Below are positions 47,428 through 56,782 of a stretch of 64,000 nt of DNA, in pieces. The notes under the pieces were generated by a model. The model had not been told where the DNA came from. It did no database searches and was given only the letters and a program-made list of their open reading frames with translations. The stretch is taken from NCBI RefSeq assembly GCF_004379255.2, contig NC_056038.1:30740061-30804060 (forward strand), in the 5' to 3' direction. The stretch is from Salvia splendens. Lineage: Eukaryota > Streptophyta > Magnoliopsida > Lamiales > Lamiaceae. The translations under genes and the position numbers were made by a program. Position 1 is the first letter of the stretch, and every line of letters starts with the position of its first letter.

Positions 47428-48011
47428 CGATGTTCATTATAAGCTGGATACTTCCAATAACCCCGCCACTTTTTTTGTCCACAACCCCAATTTATTTGTC
47501 CGCGCCCACAAAAAAAAGTGTCCGCAGCTATAAGCCGGATACTTCCAATAGCCCCGCCACTTTTTTAGCCACTTTTCATTTTATTTCATTTTTCGTTTAT
47601 TTTAAATCAATTGTAATTAAAATTATCGGAATGTAAATAATTAGAAACCGAGGTAATACTGAAATGTAAAAAAAGTATTGGGACCAAATATTCGTTGTAT
47701 TATGGAACCGGGAAAATTAATGGAGAGAGTTTGAAATGGGTGCAAAATGGGTGGTGGAGAAGTGGTATTTATAATACAATTTACGAAAGAAAAAAAAATA
47801 ATTTCCGGGGGGCGGCCGGCGCGCAGATGACTGGCGCCCTATAGGCCGGCTCGCCTAAAGTCGCGGCGAGGCGTGCCCGGCACATCCTCGCACTCTTTCT
47901 TACCGGAGGGCCTTCCGCCCCAGATATGGCGTTCGTCTCGGGGCGGACGCTGCCTGCACTATAGGCCGGCGGAAAGGGGCGGCCGGCCCGCCGCCGCTAT
48001 AGTGGATGCCC
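47428..48011. mobile_element. 584-bp Harbinger-type MITE nested in element B-O
   Basis: TAA target duplications (47425-47427, 48012-48014). Ends CGATGTTCATTATAAGC and the inverted ...GCTATAGTGGATGCCC are alike. Removing it rejoins the subterminal sequence of the host element in register with 41385-41510. It contains a 92-bp-spaced internal duplication (GGATACTTCCAATA...CCCCGCCACTTTTTT at about 47446 and 47538). No ORF. Confidence 0.85.
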
Positions 48012-48276
48012 TAAAGGGCGTCCTATGCTCCGCCACATCAGCATTCTATCCTCCTATCCTTTCACCTGTAGTGAGACGCCCTTAAGTCCGCTTAAAGTCC
48101 GCCCTATAGTTTTCACTACTATTTTGTTAATAAATTTTTTATGTTTTCAAATTTGTCGTGCAAAATTATAAACAAAAAAACACCACGATTACTAATTAAA
48201 AAAACAAGTTACAAGAGCTAGAAATAAAAAAACAAGTTCACTAATTAAAAAAAAGTTACAAGAGTTAGAAATAAAA

Positions 48277-49283
48277 AAACTAGTTCATTAATAACTTGCG
48301 GCGCAGATCATCGATCATCTACTTGAGGTATTCGGCTTTGGCCGGGTCGTCGCACTGCATGAGGGCGTGGTGTGTGTCCAACAACATCCTCCGGTTGGCG
48401 GCCGCCATCAACTCCGCGTAGGCATGTCCCGCAGCCGAAGTCGGGGATGGGGTGGGGGTCGCGATCGGGTCGGGGTCGAGGCCTGTGAGGATGTCGCCTT
48501 CGCCTTGCCCTTGTTCTTGGCAGCCTTGCTGCCAATGGGACGCCGGGAGGACATCGGTGTGCCGGAACTCTCATCCTCGTACACCGGCAGATTGAGGTCC
48601 ATCGGAGGTGCGCCGCTGTCGCTGCTCGTATAATCACCGGCGGCGGTATTCTTCGTCCTCTTTCCCGCAGCTGAGGGCAAAATCCCTCCTTAGAACTTCT
48701 GCTTGTCCTTTAAGAGGAGCCAGGCGTTGTAATGCTTGAAATCGCCGTACAATGAAATGTACGACGCCAGCGCTCTATCGCGCACATCAGTCAACCTCTC
48801 GCAGCTGCCCTGCTCCCTATGGCGCTTGAAGGCGCTCGGCGGCTTCGCCTCATTATAGCGATCAGCGATGCGCTCCCACTACGCTACTTGCTTTTGGTTG
48901 TTGGCAAACACCTGGTCCTCTGAGATATCTATCCAACACCTCGCCAACACCATGGTTTCATCCTAGTTGTAGTTCGTCCTCCTTGGGGCGAAATCTTCAT
49001 TTCTCTCCGGAGGTGGCAACTTCTAGGCCCTTTGCCTGTTCCGCTTCTTTTTGGTGGCAGAGCCCGAGGCGGCGGCGGCTGAGCCAGAAGCGCGGCGGGG
49101 TGGGGCGGGGGCGCGGGTGGGAGAGGGCTCTATGTCTGAAAGCCCGTACGAATCCGTACTGAAATTGAGATCGTACTGGGTGTTGGAATCAAAGGGCCGA
49201 TATTCATTAGGGTCTGTACCCGGCCACCGTGCACCACTACCAAACATCGGACTATTTGGACTTGGGTAATCACTGAGATTCAT
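48277..49283 (-). pseudogene. Harbinger ORF1 (Myb/SANT-like DNA-binding) protein, broken
   Basis: Starts MNLSDYPSPNSPMFGSGARW. A Pro/Ala/Ser segment follows, then a basic patch (KKKRNRQRA). In shifted frames come the trihelix/SANT-type region (DETMVLARCWIDISEDQ, WERIADRYNEAKP, LASYISLYGDFKHYNAWLLL) and a C-terminal part with GSKAAKNKGKAKA and MQCDDPAKAEYLK. Stops and frame changes lie near 49020, 48900, 48690 and 48440. This is the protein that in known Harbinger elements binds the ends and imports the transposase into the nucleus. No transposase lies in this element. Confidence 0.8.
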
Positions 49284-49539
49284 TTTATAAAGTGAAATAG
49301 AGAATGATGAGATGAAAGAGTGAAATGTGAAGAGTGAAAATGAAGTGTAAATTGTGGTTATATATATAAAAAAATTTGAAGAATAAAACAAAAAAAAACG
49401 GAAACGCGTTGCATCGTCTGCGGTATCGTCTGCCTTGCCCACAGTGGGGCGGACGATACCGCGGACGATGCATGGTCGAACGCGTATCGTCCGCGGACGA
49501 TGGATGTGCTATCGTCCGCATACTCACAGTGACTGACAA

Positions 49540-49905
49540 TAGCCCGCCAGAACAAAATGTTGTCATTGTTCATCTAGTTAAATTTTTCTAAAGAGTTATA
49601 AATGTCCGTGGTCTATATTAACTGGGTACACAAAATAAAAAAAAGTTGTGAATTGTATTTATAACTTATATATGGGTACATAAAATAAGAAACTTGTGTT
49701 TAATTTGTGATTTATGACTTATCTATATTAGTATTTGAGTACATTAAATAAGAAAATTGTGTTTAGTTTTAGTATTAAATTAAATAAAGTTTTTGTTTGT
49801 AAATTTTTTGTGTTGTAGAGATAATGCTGCATTTTCGCGATTAGTTAAAGCATGTTGTCTTAGTCATATAAATTAGTTGGTGGATGAGCCGTTATTAAAG
49901 CACTA
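49540..49905. other. intergenic DNA
   Basis: AT-rich. It has two diverged copies of a GGGTACA(C/T)A(A)AATAA...TTGTG(A/T)(A/T)T phrase (about 49624-49650 and 49673-49700). No gene. Confidence 0.35.
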
Positions 49906-49916
49906 AAACCGTAAAA

Positions 49917-50126
49917 TGGGTCGCAGCACAGTTGGCAGCGCAGAGTTGTGGTGACCTTGAGGTTACGGGTACAAACTTCGCCACCCGCTGGGGGACTTTC
50001 GGCCTTAATCCGCAAGCCTGGTCGAGCAGGATTAGTCGGATTCCGCCAGGTTCGGCCTTAATCCGCATGCCCGGTCGAGCAGGATTAGTCGGATTCCGCC
50101 GGGTTCGGTACACCCGTGGTTAAAAA
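49917..50126 (+). mobile_element. tRNA-derived SINE with an internal 53-bp tandem repeat
   Basis: An 11-bp duplication AAACCGTAAAA (49906-49916) / AAACAGTAAAA (50127-50137), matching at 10 of 11, flanks a 210-bp unit ending in an A run. The head resembles a tRNA with pol III boxes: A-box-like GCAGCACAGTTGGCAGCG (about 49922-49940) and B-box-like GGTTACGGGTACAAACTTC (about 49962-49980). The body has two 53-bp copies (49998-50050, 50051-50103) differing at three positions. It encodes no protein and would depend on a LINE for movement. Confidence 0.85.
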
Positions 50127-50139
50127 AAACAGTAAAACC

Positions 50140-50609
50140 AAGATTCATTTGAAGGATTTGACGGGGAATCACGGCCATGTTGGATTATTGCTATTGTTTT
50201 TTCTGAACCTTTTCTCCGACATACTTAGATTTGGTGAAATCAGATGATGGAGTTGAGTAGGAAGATAAATTTTGGAGGTTTCAAAATTCAAAGTTTGTTG
50301 TGGGTGAATTTTGTAATCTTGTCTTGTTTGGAAACTGTTGCACACAAAATAGTATGATTACACATTTTGTCCACATCGCCAAATCTTTTTATCTTATGAA
50401 GACCCATTCCTCTATTATATATCCAGCCTCGTTTGTATTTGGGCTTATACATATAATTCTTTTGAGCAGTGCTATATGATCATTCCAAAAACATTCATAT
50501 TAAAATTATGGTTTAAGGAGTGAGTCGGAATTTTCATAAAATATTAGACCAACACATTAGTCCATTTATATAACTACATATTTGCATATATGGATATGAT
50601 TAAAAATGA
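50140..50609. other. intergenic DNA
   Basis: No gene or complete element seen. Confidence 0.4.
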
Positions 50610-50610
50610 T

Positions 50611-50818
50611 ACTTCCTCCCTACCATAAAATTATATGCACTTTCCATTTTCGTTCGTCCCATAAAAATATAAGCATTTCCATTTATAAAAAGTTATCTCA
50701 TCCCAATTTATTACCCTTATACATCAAGTTATTTACAACTTATACCACAATTAACACACTAATAATAATGCGGTCTCACTATTCACGTGCTATATTATAT
50801 GCCCATATTTTTATCGGA
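50611..50818. mobile_element. Stowaway-like MITE with worn right end
   Basis: The left end CTTCCTCCCTACCATAAAAT and an internal GTTCGTCCCATAAAAATATA are typical. The right end (...CCCATATTTTTATCGGATA) has lost part of the terminal GGACGGAGGGAG motif. Confidence 0.55.
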
Positions 50819-50834
50819 TAGCAATGTTGTGGCT

Positions 50835-51585
50835 ATGGCTGAATTTGATCACCTACCGCCACCACCGCCACGATACACGCTGAATTTGGAACCGAACCTA
50901 TCGATGGCTTCCTTGGTTTCACAGCTTGAGCGCCTAACCGCAGATGTCGAGCAATTGGTATCCCAGATGGATGCAAAAGAACGCCGCCTAGGCGATCCAC
51001 ATGCCGCAACGCGACCTCCATCAGCCACTCCGTTTAGCATCCCGTACACAGCACCGGTATTATGTCCCCTACAGCAACCGACCGCCGTCGCCCCCACTGT
51101 TCTCCATCACAACCCACACCAGGTTTTGATGCTGGACTCGCCCGATCTGTCTTCCTACTCCGATGCACCCTACGTCGTGCAACCGCACATGGACCTTGAC
51201 ATCACTGTAGGATGCAGCTTGTCAGGCCCTTCACCAAGGTTGCCGCTCATGTCGAGCATCCCCTTGCTTCAAGCACCAAATTGGAGTCTCGCTTGGATAA
51301 CACCGACCGTCGCATGGGAGAATTGCACGCCCAGCCACGACCTCCACCAGCCCAGCCCAACGGACAACTGTCAGGCTCACATTAGGGTCCCTTTTTCGAG
51401 TTGCAGAGTGAACAGTTGGTTAAAGTCAAAGAGAAATGGTTAGATGATGAAGAGGATGGAGGATCCAACCCCCTATCCGGTATGGACTCCGATAATTCAC
51501 CACTTGAGATGGAAGAGAGTATGCATCACCAGAACACATCGATATGCAATGTTGTGGCTATGACTGCTGTTGAATATTTGGGCTG
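50835..51585 (+). pseudogene. unidentified coding fragment, one frameshift
   Basis: The ORF begins MAEFDHLPPPPPRYTLNLEP. A heptad-like segment follows (SLVSQLERLTADVEQLVSQ, about residues 18-45), then a Pro/Ser/Thr-rich region. A frame change near 51225 leads to a second heptad-like stretch (STKLESRLDNTDRRMGEL). Another frame gives LVKVKEKWLDDEEDGG...DNSPLEMEE and ends at 51585. I do not recognise it. The coiled-coil plus Pro-rich layout could fit a retrotransposon gag or a host protein. The phrase GCAATGTTGTGGCTATG occurs both before the start (50821) and near the end (51546). Confidence 0.4.
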
Positions 51586-52333
51586 ATTGATTGGTGGACT
51601 ATTATTTAGGCTGGTGAATTGTTGTGGCCCAAATGGATGAATTGGGCTTGTGGCTGCCCTAGCCTAATTACCGGGTGATATACACCCCTGCCTCTTCCAC
51701 TTGCCGCTTGACATTCGAACTCTCTCATTCTCTCTCTGCTCTCTCTCGCGTCTGTTGATTCCCTGCTTCTTCTTCTTCTTCACCAATGAGTCTCCGGTTG
51801 TTTCACGGTTATTTGAGTGATTTATCTTGTGTGAGTGTGGGAGAAAGCAACTACTTCGGTTGCTTGGGTGTTGGTAGGTTTTCTGGTTTGAGGGTTTTCT
51901 GTGAGTTTGTGTTCGGAGAGGTTTCAGATCTGGTATAGTGGAGTGGTTTGGGGTTGGTATCCGGTGTGTGAGGTGAATCACTGGTGGATTCAACGTTGCT
52001 CCCTTGGATCTGGTTTCTGGAAAATAGATTCGTACTATTAGCGGGTGGCTGAGCCATAGCTAAAGATCTATTCGATTCCTTTGGATTTCTTTGTTTTTTT
52101 GCACTGACTTGGTTTAATCTTTCTAATCCGAGAGGATCTTTGTGATATTTATGACTAGGGTTTTGAGTGTGCAGGTTCTCGGTGGTCCAGTGGTGCATCC
52201 GGTTAAGGATTGCGTGGTCCGAGTGTAATAACTAGTTCTTGTGTATAGCTAGGTTTCTTTTGTATAAATCAGCCGCGTGGGTGAGAGTTTGACTGAGCTC
52301 TCTTGTATAAGAACATAGAGGTCTTGGTAAATA
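51586..52333. other. leader-like sequence, no clear gene
   Basis: Moderate GC with pyrimidine tracts (CTCTCTCATTCTCTCTCTGC, CTTCTTCTTCTTCTTC), looking like a transcribed leader or LTR R/U5 region. A TATACACC near 51680 could be a TATA-like element. TGTTGAATATTTGGGC at 51567 could be an LTR start, but I find no second copy in the window. Confidence 0.3.
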
Positions 52334-52978
52334 GTGAACCCAGACTTGTATGATCCCTATAGCTCTGCCTTTATCAATGCTACTCTAAGTATTCCATGTC
52401 TCTATTTTCATAGTGATTGTAGAAATTCAAGCAAATTCAGTTATATATATGATGAAGTTTTTGTGAAAACGATGGAGCGCGATGTTCTGGTTAAGCTGCT
52501 TGACGAAAAGATTAAGAGATTGTTACCCTTTGCAACTCGGCTATCGACTGATGCTCCTCCACTGAGAATGGTAACTAAGATTTCCGATCTCGTGAAGCCT
52601 CCTTGTTCTCGTCATTGGGTGGAAGGGTGTAGCAAATGACATGATCTCTACCCATAAGGTCCCTCAGGGAGCGTATACACTCTACTGAGAGCAACCTCGA
52701 GGAACTGACAACATACCAAGTGTGTCCATAGCAGCTGCCTTGATTGGATTGTTTAACAGAACCAGAATGAAGCACATCGATGGCGATGATGCGTGGACAT
52801 TGGAGGAACTTTTCCACTGCGAGCGTCCGTATGCTTTGTCAGCTTTGTGCAAGTCTTAAACATTGGCATACATTTGATCCAGGTGGGAAGACTTTGCCAA
52901 AAGCTTCTGTTCGCGACACTCTTCGTTTTGTCTGGTTTCCACCTTGAGGGTAAGGTGGATTTCAACCGCGGGGAAGTT
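52334..52978 (+). pseudogene. unidentified broken coding segments
   Basis: One frame (52334-52639) ends MERDVLVKLLDEKIKRLLPF...RHWVEGCSK. A later frame near 52768-52856 reads MKHIDGDDAWTLEELFHCER. The last part (about 52850-52978) reads like the tail of a gypsy polyprotein leading into a G-rich tract (CCGCGGGGAAGT) directly before TGATACGAG. Too broken to name. I suggest, weakly, a decayed LTR-retrotransposon 3' end. Confidence 0.3.
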
Positions 52979-53430
52979 GATACGAGTATATCTACAAAAT
53001 ATTTCAATATCTCTATTATTTCATATATTATTGAATTAGCATATCTTTCCTTTTTCTTGATCACTAAGTTAGGTTATTAGGGAGTATTATAAATATGAGT
53101 CTTTGTTATCTTTTGAATTATTCATTGAAGAAATACAATTATTTTTTATAGTATTTTACTTTTCTGCAATTTATTTTTTCCAGTCTTTGTTCAATAGTTG
53201 CTCGGCGGAATTCCTTCCGCGAACGAACCTCTTTTATCAGGCGATTTCTTGCCATTATTCTCCGATACGAGTTTACTCTGTATGATAATATACAAAGGAT
53301 CGTCAAAATTAGGGGAAATCCTTCTTTTTACTCACTACCACCGTTGCTTTTCTCCTTCTATTATTTCATTGGATAAGCTTCATTCATCTACACTAGCGCT
53401 TCTCCATGAATGTAGCGTTTGATCTCATGC
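52979..53430 (+). repeat. possible LTR (solo or 3') of a gypsy element
   Basis: Starts TGATACGAG right after a purine-rich tract, the same arrangement as the chromovirus 3' LTR at 13358 (TGATACGG). A TATAAATATGAGTCT near 53089 parallels the TATAAATATGGAGACTCT of that LTR. The right end and target duplication cannot be set, so this is tentative. Confidence 0.35.
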
Positions 53431-53537
53431 CTAATTTTCGTAAACAAATAGCATTCTCTTAGTTTTAAATAATGATCATAATAATTAACAAAGTTTTGAA
53501 ATTATGGATTACATTCAATTATAATAAAAAAATATTA

Positions 53538-53568
<31 letters not shown>

Positions 53569-53693
53569 AATTATATATTATTATGCTAGTACTACATATT
53601 AAGAAAATCTTAATCTAATTATTAAAATTATGCATAATACTAATAATAGTAAAGGTAATAATATACTAGTAGTAATTATTAGTATGTTTTTAA

Positions 53694-53992
53694 TTACTCT
53701 TACCGTCCTACAATAATTGTCACTCTTTTCCATTTCGGTCCGTTCCACAATAATTTTTTTTATTATATCAATTAGTTAATTGAGCTATTATTTCAATTAT
53801 TTAATTGAATTTAATTAATCAATTTAAAATTTACAATTTAAACAATTTTAAATTTTCAACACATGATATGTTAATTTTGGATTTCAGGTATATTTCTTTA
53901 TTATAGTATGTTTTGTTATTTTGTCAAAAAGAGAAATGACTCGACTTAATTGGTACATCCTAGAAAGGAATACGACCTTGGGATGAATGAAG
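53694..53992. mobile_element. degenerate Stowaway-like MITE
   Basis: Left end CTCTTACCGTCCTACAATAA, right end ...CTTGGGATGAATGAAG, TA borders. About 299 bp with AT-rich filler; a (ATT)n tract lies just upstream (53537-53570). Confidence 0.6.
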
Positions 53993-54721
53993 TATTAGTT
54001 TTTGTTACAAAACCATTCAATTTAAATTTACATTTAAAATAAGACTCTTTTATACACAGAACATTACAAATCATTTAATCAAACCCATGTCGTCGTCCAC
54101 AATCAGTCAGGTTTTTGGTGGATTGAAAGGAAACAATAGCGTTTGCTAATGCTTTCTAAAATAATTAAGGAGTTAAAAGATATAGGAGTGTAAGAATATT
54201 TGTTTGCACATATGGTTTATGAAATATGATTAAGAATGATAATTCCTTATCGAATCTCAGACTTAGAGCTTATATAGCAAATTTGATCTAGTCTTTGAAC
54301 TATTACAATTAAGAACTGATTTTTAGTAGTACTCTAAAAAATTTGATTCGTTGATAATTTTAGTTATTAAAAGTGTAAAAGCTCATTTTGGTCCTTAACA
54401 TATTGTGATTTATTGATTTTGGTCCAAAACATTATCTTTTGAATTATTCGGTCCCTCACAAATAAAAACGGGTCACATTTGGTTCGAATTTGACGGAACC
54501 GCTAAAAGTTAACTGTCAACGCAAATAAGTGAGCCCAAATTAATATAATAACCTCAATTAATATAATAACCTCAAATGAATTAGAATTTCAATATTTCTT
54601 AAAAATTAATCAAAAAGAACGTGTCTTCTTCCACATTTCACCAAAAACATTCTACAATCCAAATTACTCTTTCTTCTTTTTGGTTTAAACCACTACTTCG
54701 GCGGCTTCCTCTCCCCCAGCT

Positions 54722-54990
54722 ATGGTGGCGCCACACCCTTCCTGCAACTCCCCATTCTGCTCCACCGCACACTCTTCCTTCCCCTCTTTCCATCTTTGCG
54801 CTATCACTAATTGCCCTCTCAAAACCATCAAAATGAGCACTTGCCACAAGTTTCCTGCCCCTCATACTACGCCTACGGCGACGGCAGCTTCGTCGCTAAG
54901 CTATACCATGACACCCTCCCCTCCTCCCCAACCTTAAACCTCTCCAATTTCACAATTGGTTGCGCGCATTCCGTCCTTAGGGAACCCATT
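54722..54990 (+). pseudogene. captured nepenthesin-type aspartic protease fragment
   Basis: Two frames together give the start region of a plant nepenthesin-like aspartic protease: CNSPFCSTAHSS, then LCAITNCPLKTI, then after a one-base shift near 54855 CPSYYAYGDGSFVAKLYHDT and LNLSNFTIGCAH. The YGDGS and GCAH motifs are typical. Neither catalytic Asp triad is included, and the piece is cut off after GCAH. It cannot be an active protease; it is a captured exon piece. Whether it is transcribed as antisense to the parent is unknown. Confidence 0.7.
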
Positions 54991-55490
54991 CTCCGAGGAA
55001 TTGATCGGGCTCTGCTGTTGGTCTTTCAAATTAGGGCTTTCCGAACCCTCCCCCTTGAACTCCCGAAACTCGTCGTTGTTGTTATCGTTCTCTTCGGGAA
55101 GGAAACTCGTGCTCTCAATTCCGATTCCGCCGCCATTGTGGGCGGCGGAGGGGTCGAATTTGTTCCAATTGATGCGTGTCCTTTTCGTGGGCTTCGTCAC
55201 TTTGGGCTTGTAGTGGCCGAAATCGGCGAAATTCTTGGCGATTTGGAGCGAATCGTGGAAATTATCAGCGGCGGCAGCACCGTTGACGAGGTTGGTTAAA
55301 GGTCGGGTCTTGGAGGTTTTGGCAGGAGGGATGGGTCTTTGTGGAAACCCCAGGTGGAGGTTTTAGTGGGGCGGGTCGCTGCCGATCTCGCCGAGGCGGA
55401 CGCTGGGGCGGCGCTGGCGTTTGGGGGGTTGGATGCGGCGGCGGCGACGGTTGTCGAGTGGAGGGGGGTCTAATTAAAACAAATAATATC
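54991..55490 (-). pseudogene. second captured gene fragment, opposite orientation
   Basis: Read on minus, a Pro/Ala-rich start (near 55485) leads into NLVNGAAAADNFHDSLQIAK and then TKPTKRTRINWNKFDPSA, GIGIESTSFLPEEND and GEGSESPNL in compatible frames. The composition looks like a real host N-terminal region (Ala/Pro-rich, then basic), possibly with a transit peptide. I do not recognise the parent gene. Opposite orientation to the protease piece indicates two separate capture events. Confidence 0.45.
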
Positions 55491-56085
55491 AAATAATTTA
55501 GAATTAATCTATGTTCTTGTTTTTTAATTTTCTATTTTATTTTATTTATTAATCTATTTTTTAAATTATTATTTTCTAAATTATTTTAAAATTCTAATAA
55601 TAAATTGTTAAACCAGTAAAAAGACTCACTTATTTGCGTTGGCCGTTAACTTTTAACGGTTTCGTCAAATTCAGATCAAATGTGACTCGTTTTTATTTGT
55701 GAGAGACTGAATAATTCAAAAGATAATATTTTGGACCAAAATCAATAAATCGCAATATGTTAAGTACCAAAATGAACCTTTAGTCTTATAAAAATAGTCT
55801 ACATATAAATAAGGCGCGTCACATCGATTGATGGAAATTTAAGGGATCTTACTTGAATCTCTATCCAAAGTTGAAATTTAAGGGATCTTTCTTGCCACTC
55901 TATCCAAAGGTTGATTTTTGTTTTGCAATTATCACAATAATATAAATTTTGTCTTATTTCTCATGGCCTATATTCTTATGGGACGAAGGAACCAATTTTT
56001 TTTATCGAATATCAAACATAGAGCTTATATTTGCAAATTGGATCTAGTGTTTGAACTACTCCCAATTAAAAACTTAATTTCAGTA

Positions 56086-56303
56086 CTCCCTCTGTCCTAA
56101 AGTAGTTGAGTAGTACCTTTTTGAATTGTCCAGGTAGGTGAGGTATTTCTTTTTTAGGTAAAAACTTTATCTTCTCTCATATTTTATTATCTCTTACATT
56201 ATTATCTCTATTAATTTACTTCCTCTACTTTAACCATTAACACATCTATTTATTAAATCTTGTACTTAAAATAAATGCTCCAACTAAATTGGGATGGAAG
56301 GAG
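56086..56303. mobile_element. Stowaway-like MITE
   Basis: TA-flanked, ends CTCCCTCTGTCCTAAAGTAG and ...CTAAATTGGGATGGAAGGAG. 218 bp. The duplicated segment at 54330 shows the empty site. Confidence 0.8.
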
Positions 56304-56782
56304 TAGTAATTTTTTAAAAATTCGATTCATTGATAATTTCAGCTATTAAGAATAGTCTACATATAAATAAGACGTGTCACATCGATTGATGGAAATTTAA
56401 GGGATCTTACTTGCCACTCTATCCAAAGTTAAATTTTTACAAAAATGGAGGGTAAAGGATGGGGCAGGCTGCCAATCCTATCCCTTTGTTCCACATTAAG
56501 CCCAGACAGGGGCATGTTTGCTGTCTGTGTTTGGATTGAATTATAAGGCCATGAATATGATCCTCATCCAACTTCAACAAAGAAAATACTGAAATCAAAA
56601 TTGAAGACTGGTATGAGAATGAGCATAGTATAATACATAGAGAGAGGCCATTGAAATAATGTGTTTCCATGTTGCAACTGCAGGAAATGAGATGAGAGTA
56701 GAGAGATTTGTACAAAAACTATGATCCCATTTCACAAAAAAGCAATGGTAGTAGAATGTGCATCCATGGTGACTCCCCATCC

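Larger units (their letters stand above)
47391..49537 (-). mobile_element. PIF/Harbinger element B-O (ORF1 only)
   Basis: The left end GGACATCCACCATGGGGCGCC follows TTA (47388-47390). The right end is worn (...GCGGACGATAG... to about 49537, read on minus) and I cannot fix its target duplication. It carries only the ORF1 protein, on the minus strand. Its 5' side (about 49400-49520) has CATCGTCCGCGGTATCGTCC and GATGCAACGCGTTTCC. Its 3' side (48012-48110, after removing the nested MITE) has GCTCCGCCAC, CAGCATTCTATCCTC and CACCTGTAGTGAGACGCCC. Both match the transposase-only element at 39684-41510. Confidence 0.82.
54373..55785. mobile_element. Pack-MULE with two captured gene fragments
   Basis: 1413 bp with inverted arms of about 180 bp (left CTCATTTTGGTCCTTAACATA..., right the inverse ...TATGTTAAGTACCAAAATGA; inner blocks AACATTATCTTTTGAATTAT and AACTGTCAACGCAAATAAGTG). 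Flanking 9-mers TTATTAAAA (54364-54372) and TTATAAAAA (55786-55794) match at 8 of 9. No transposase. The filler is GC-rich and gene-derived: an aspartic-protease fragment on plus and a second fragment best read on minus. The arms resemble those of 32940-35325 in parts (CGGTCCCTCACAAAT), so the two are relatives. Confidence 0.88.
54248..56425. repeat. local segmental duplication, both copies interrupted
   Basis: Copy A is 54248-54372 plus 55786-55905. Copy B is 56003-56085 plus 56304-56425. Shared blocks in order: TAGAGCTTATAT...GCAAATT.GATCTAGT, TTTGAACTA, GATTC(G/A)TTGATAATTT(T/C)AG, AATAGTCTACATATAAATAA and CACATCGATTGATGG. Copy A is split by the Pack-MULE exactly where copy B is continuous. 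Copy B is split by a MITE where copy A is continuous. The copies therefore serve as empty-site controls for each other. Confidence 0.85.

Noticed and set aside
49917..49990. A functional tRNA gene
   Set aside because: Only A- and B-box-like motifs are kept; no cloverleaf can be drawn, and it is followed by a SINE body.
49998..50103. 53-bp direct repeats as a CRISPR-like array
   Set aside because: Two copies with no spacer, inside a plant SINE.
54811..55299. 162-codon open frame treated as one protein
   Set aside because: Only its start is aspartic-protease sequence. The rest is antisense to another gene-like frame, so it is a chimeric accident inside a Pack-MULE.
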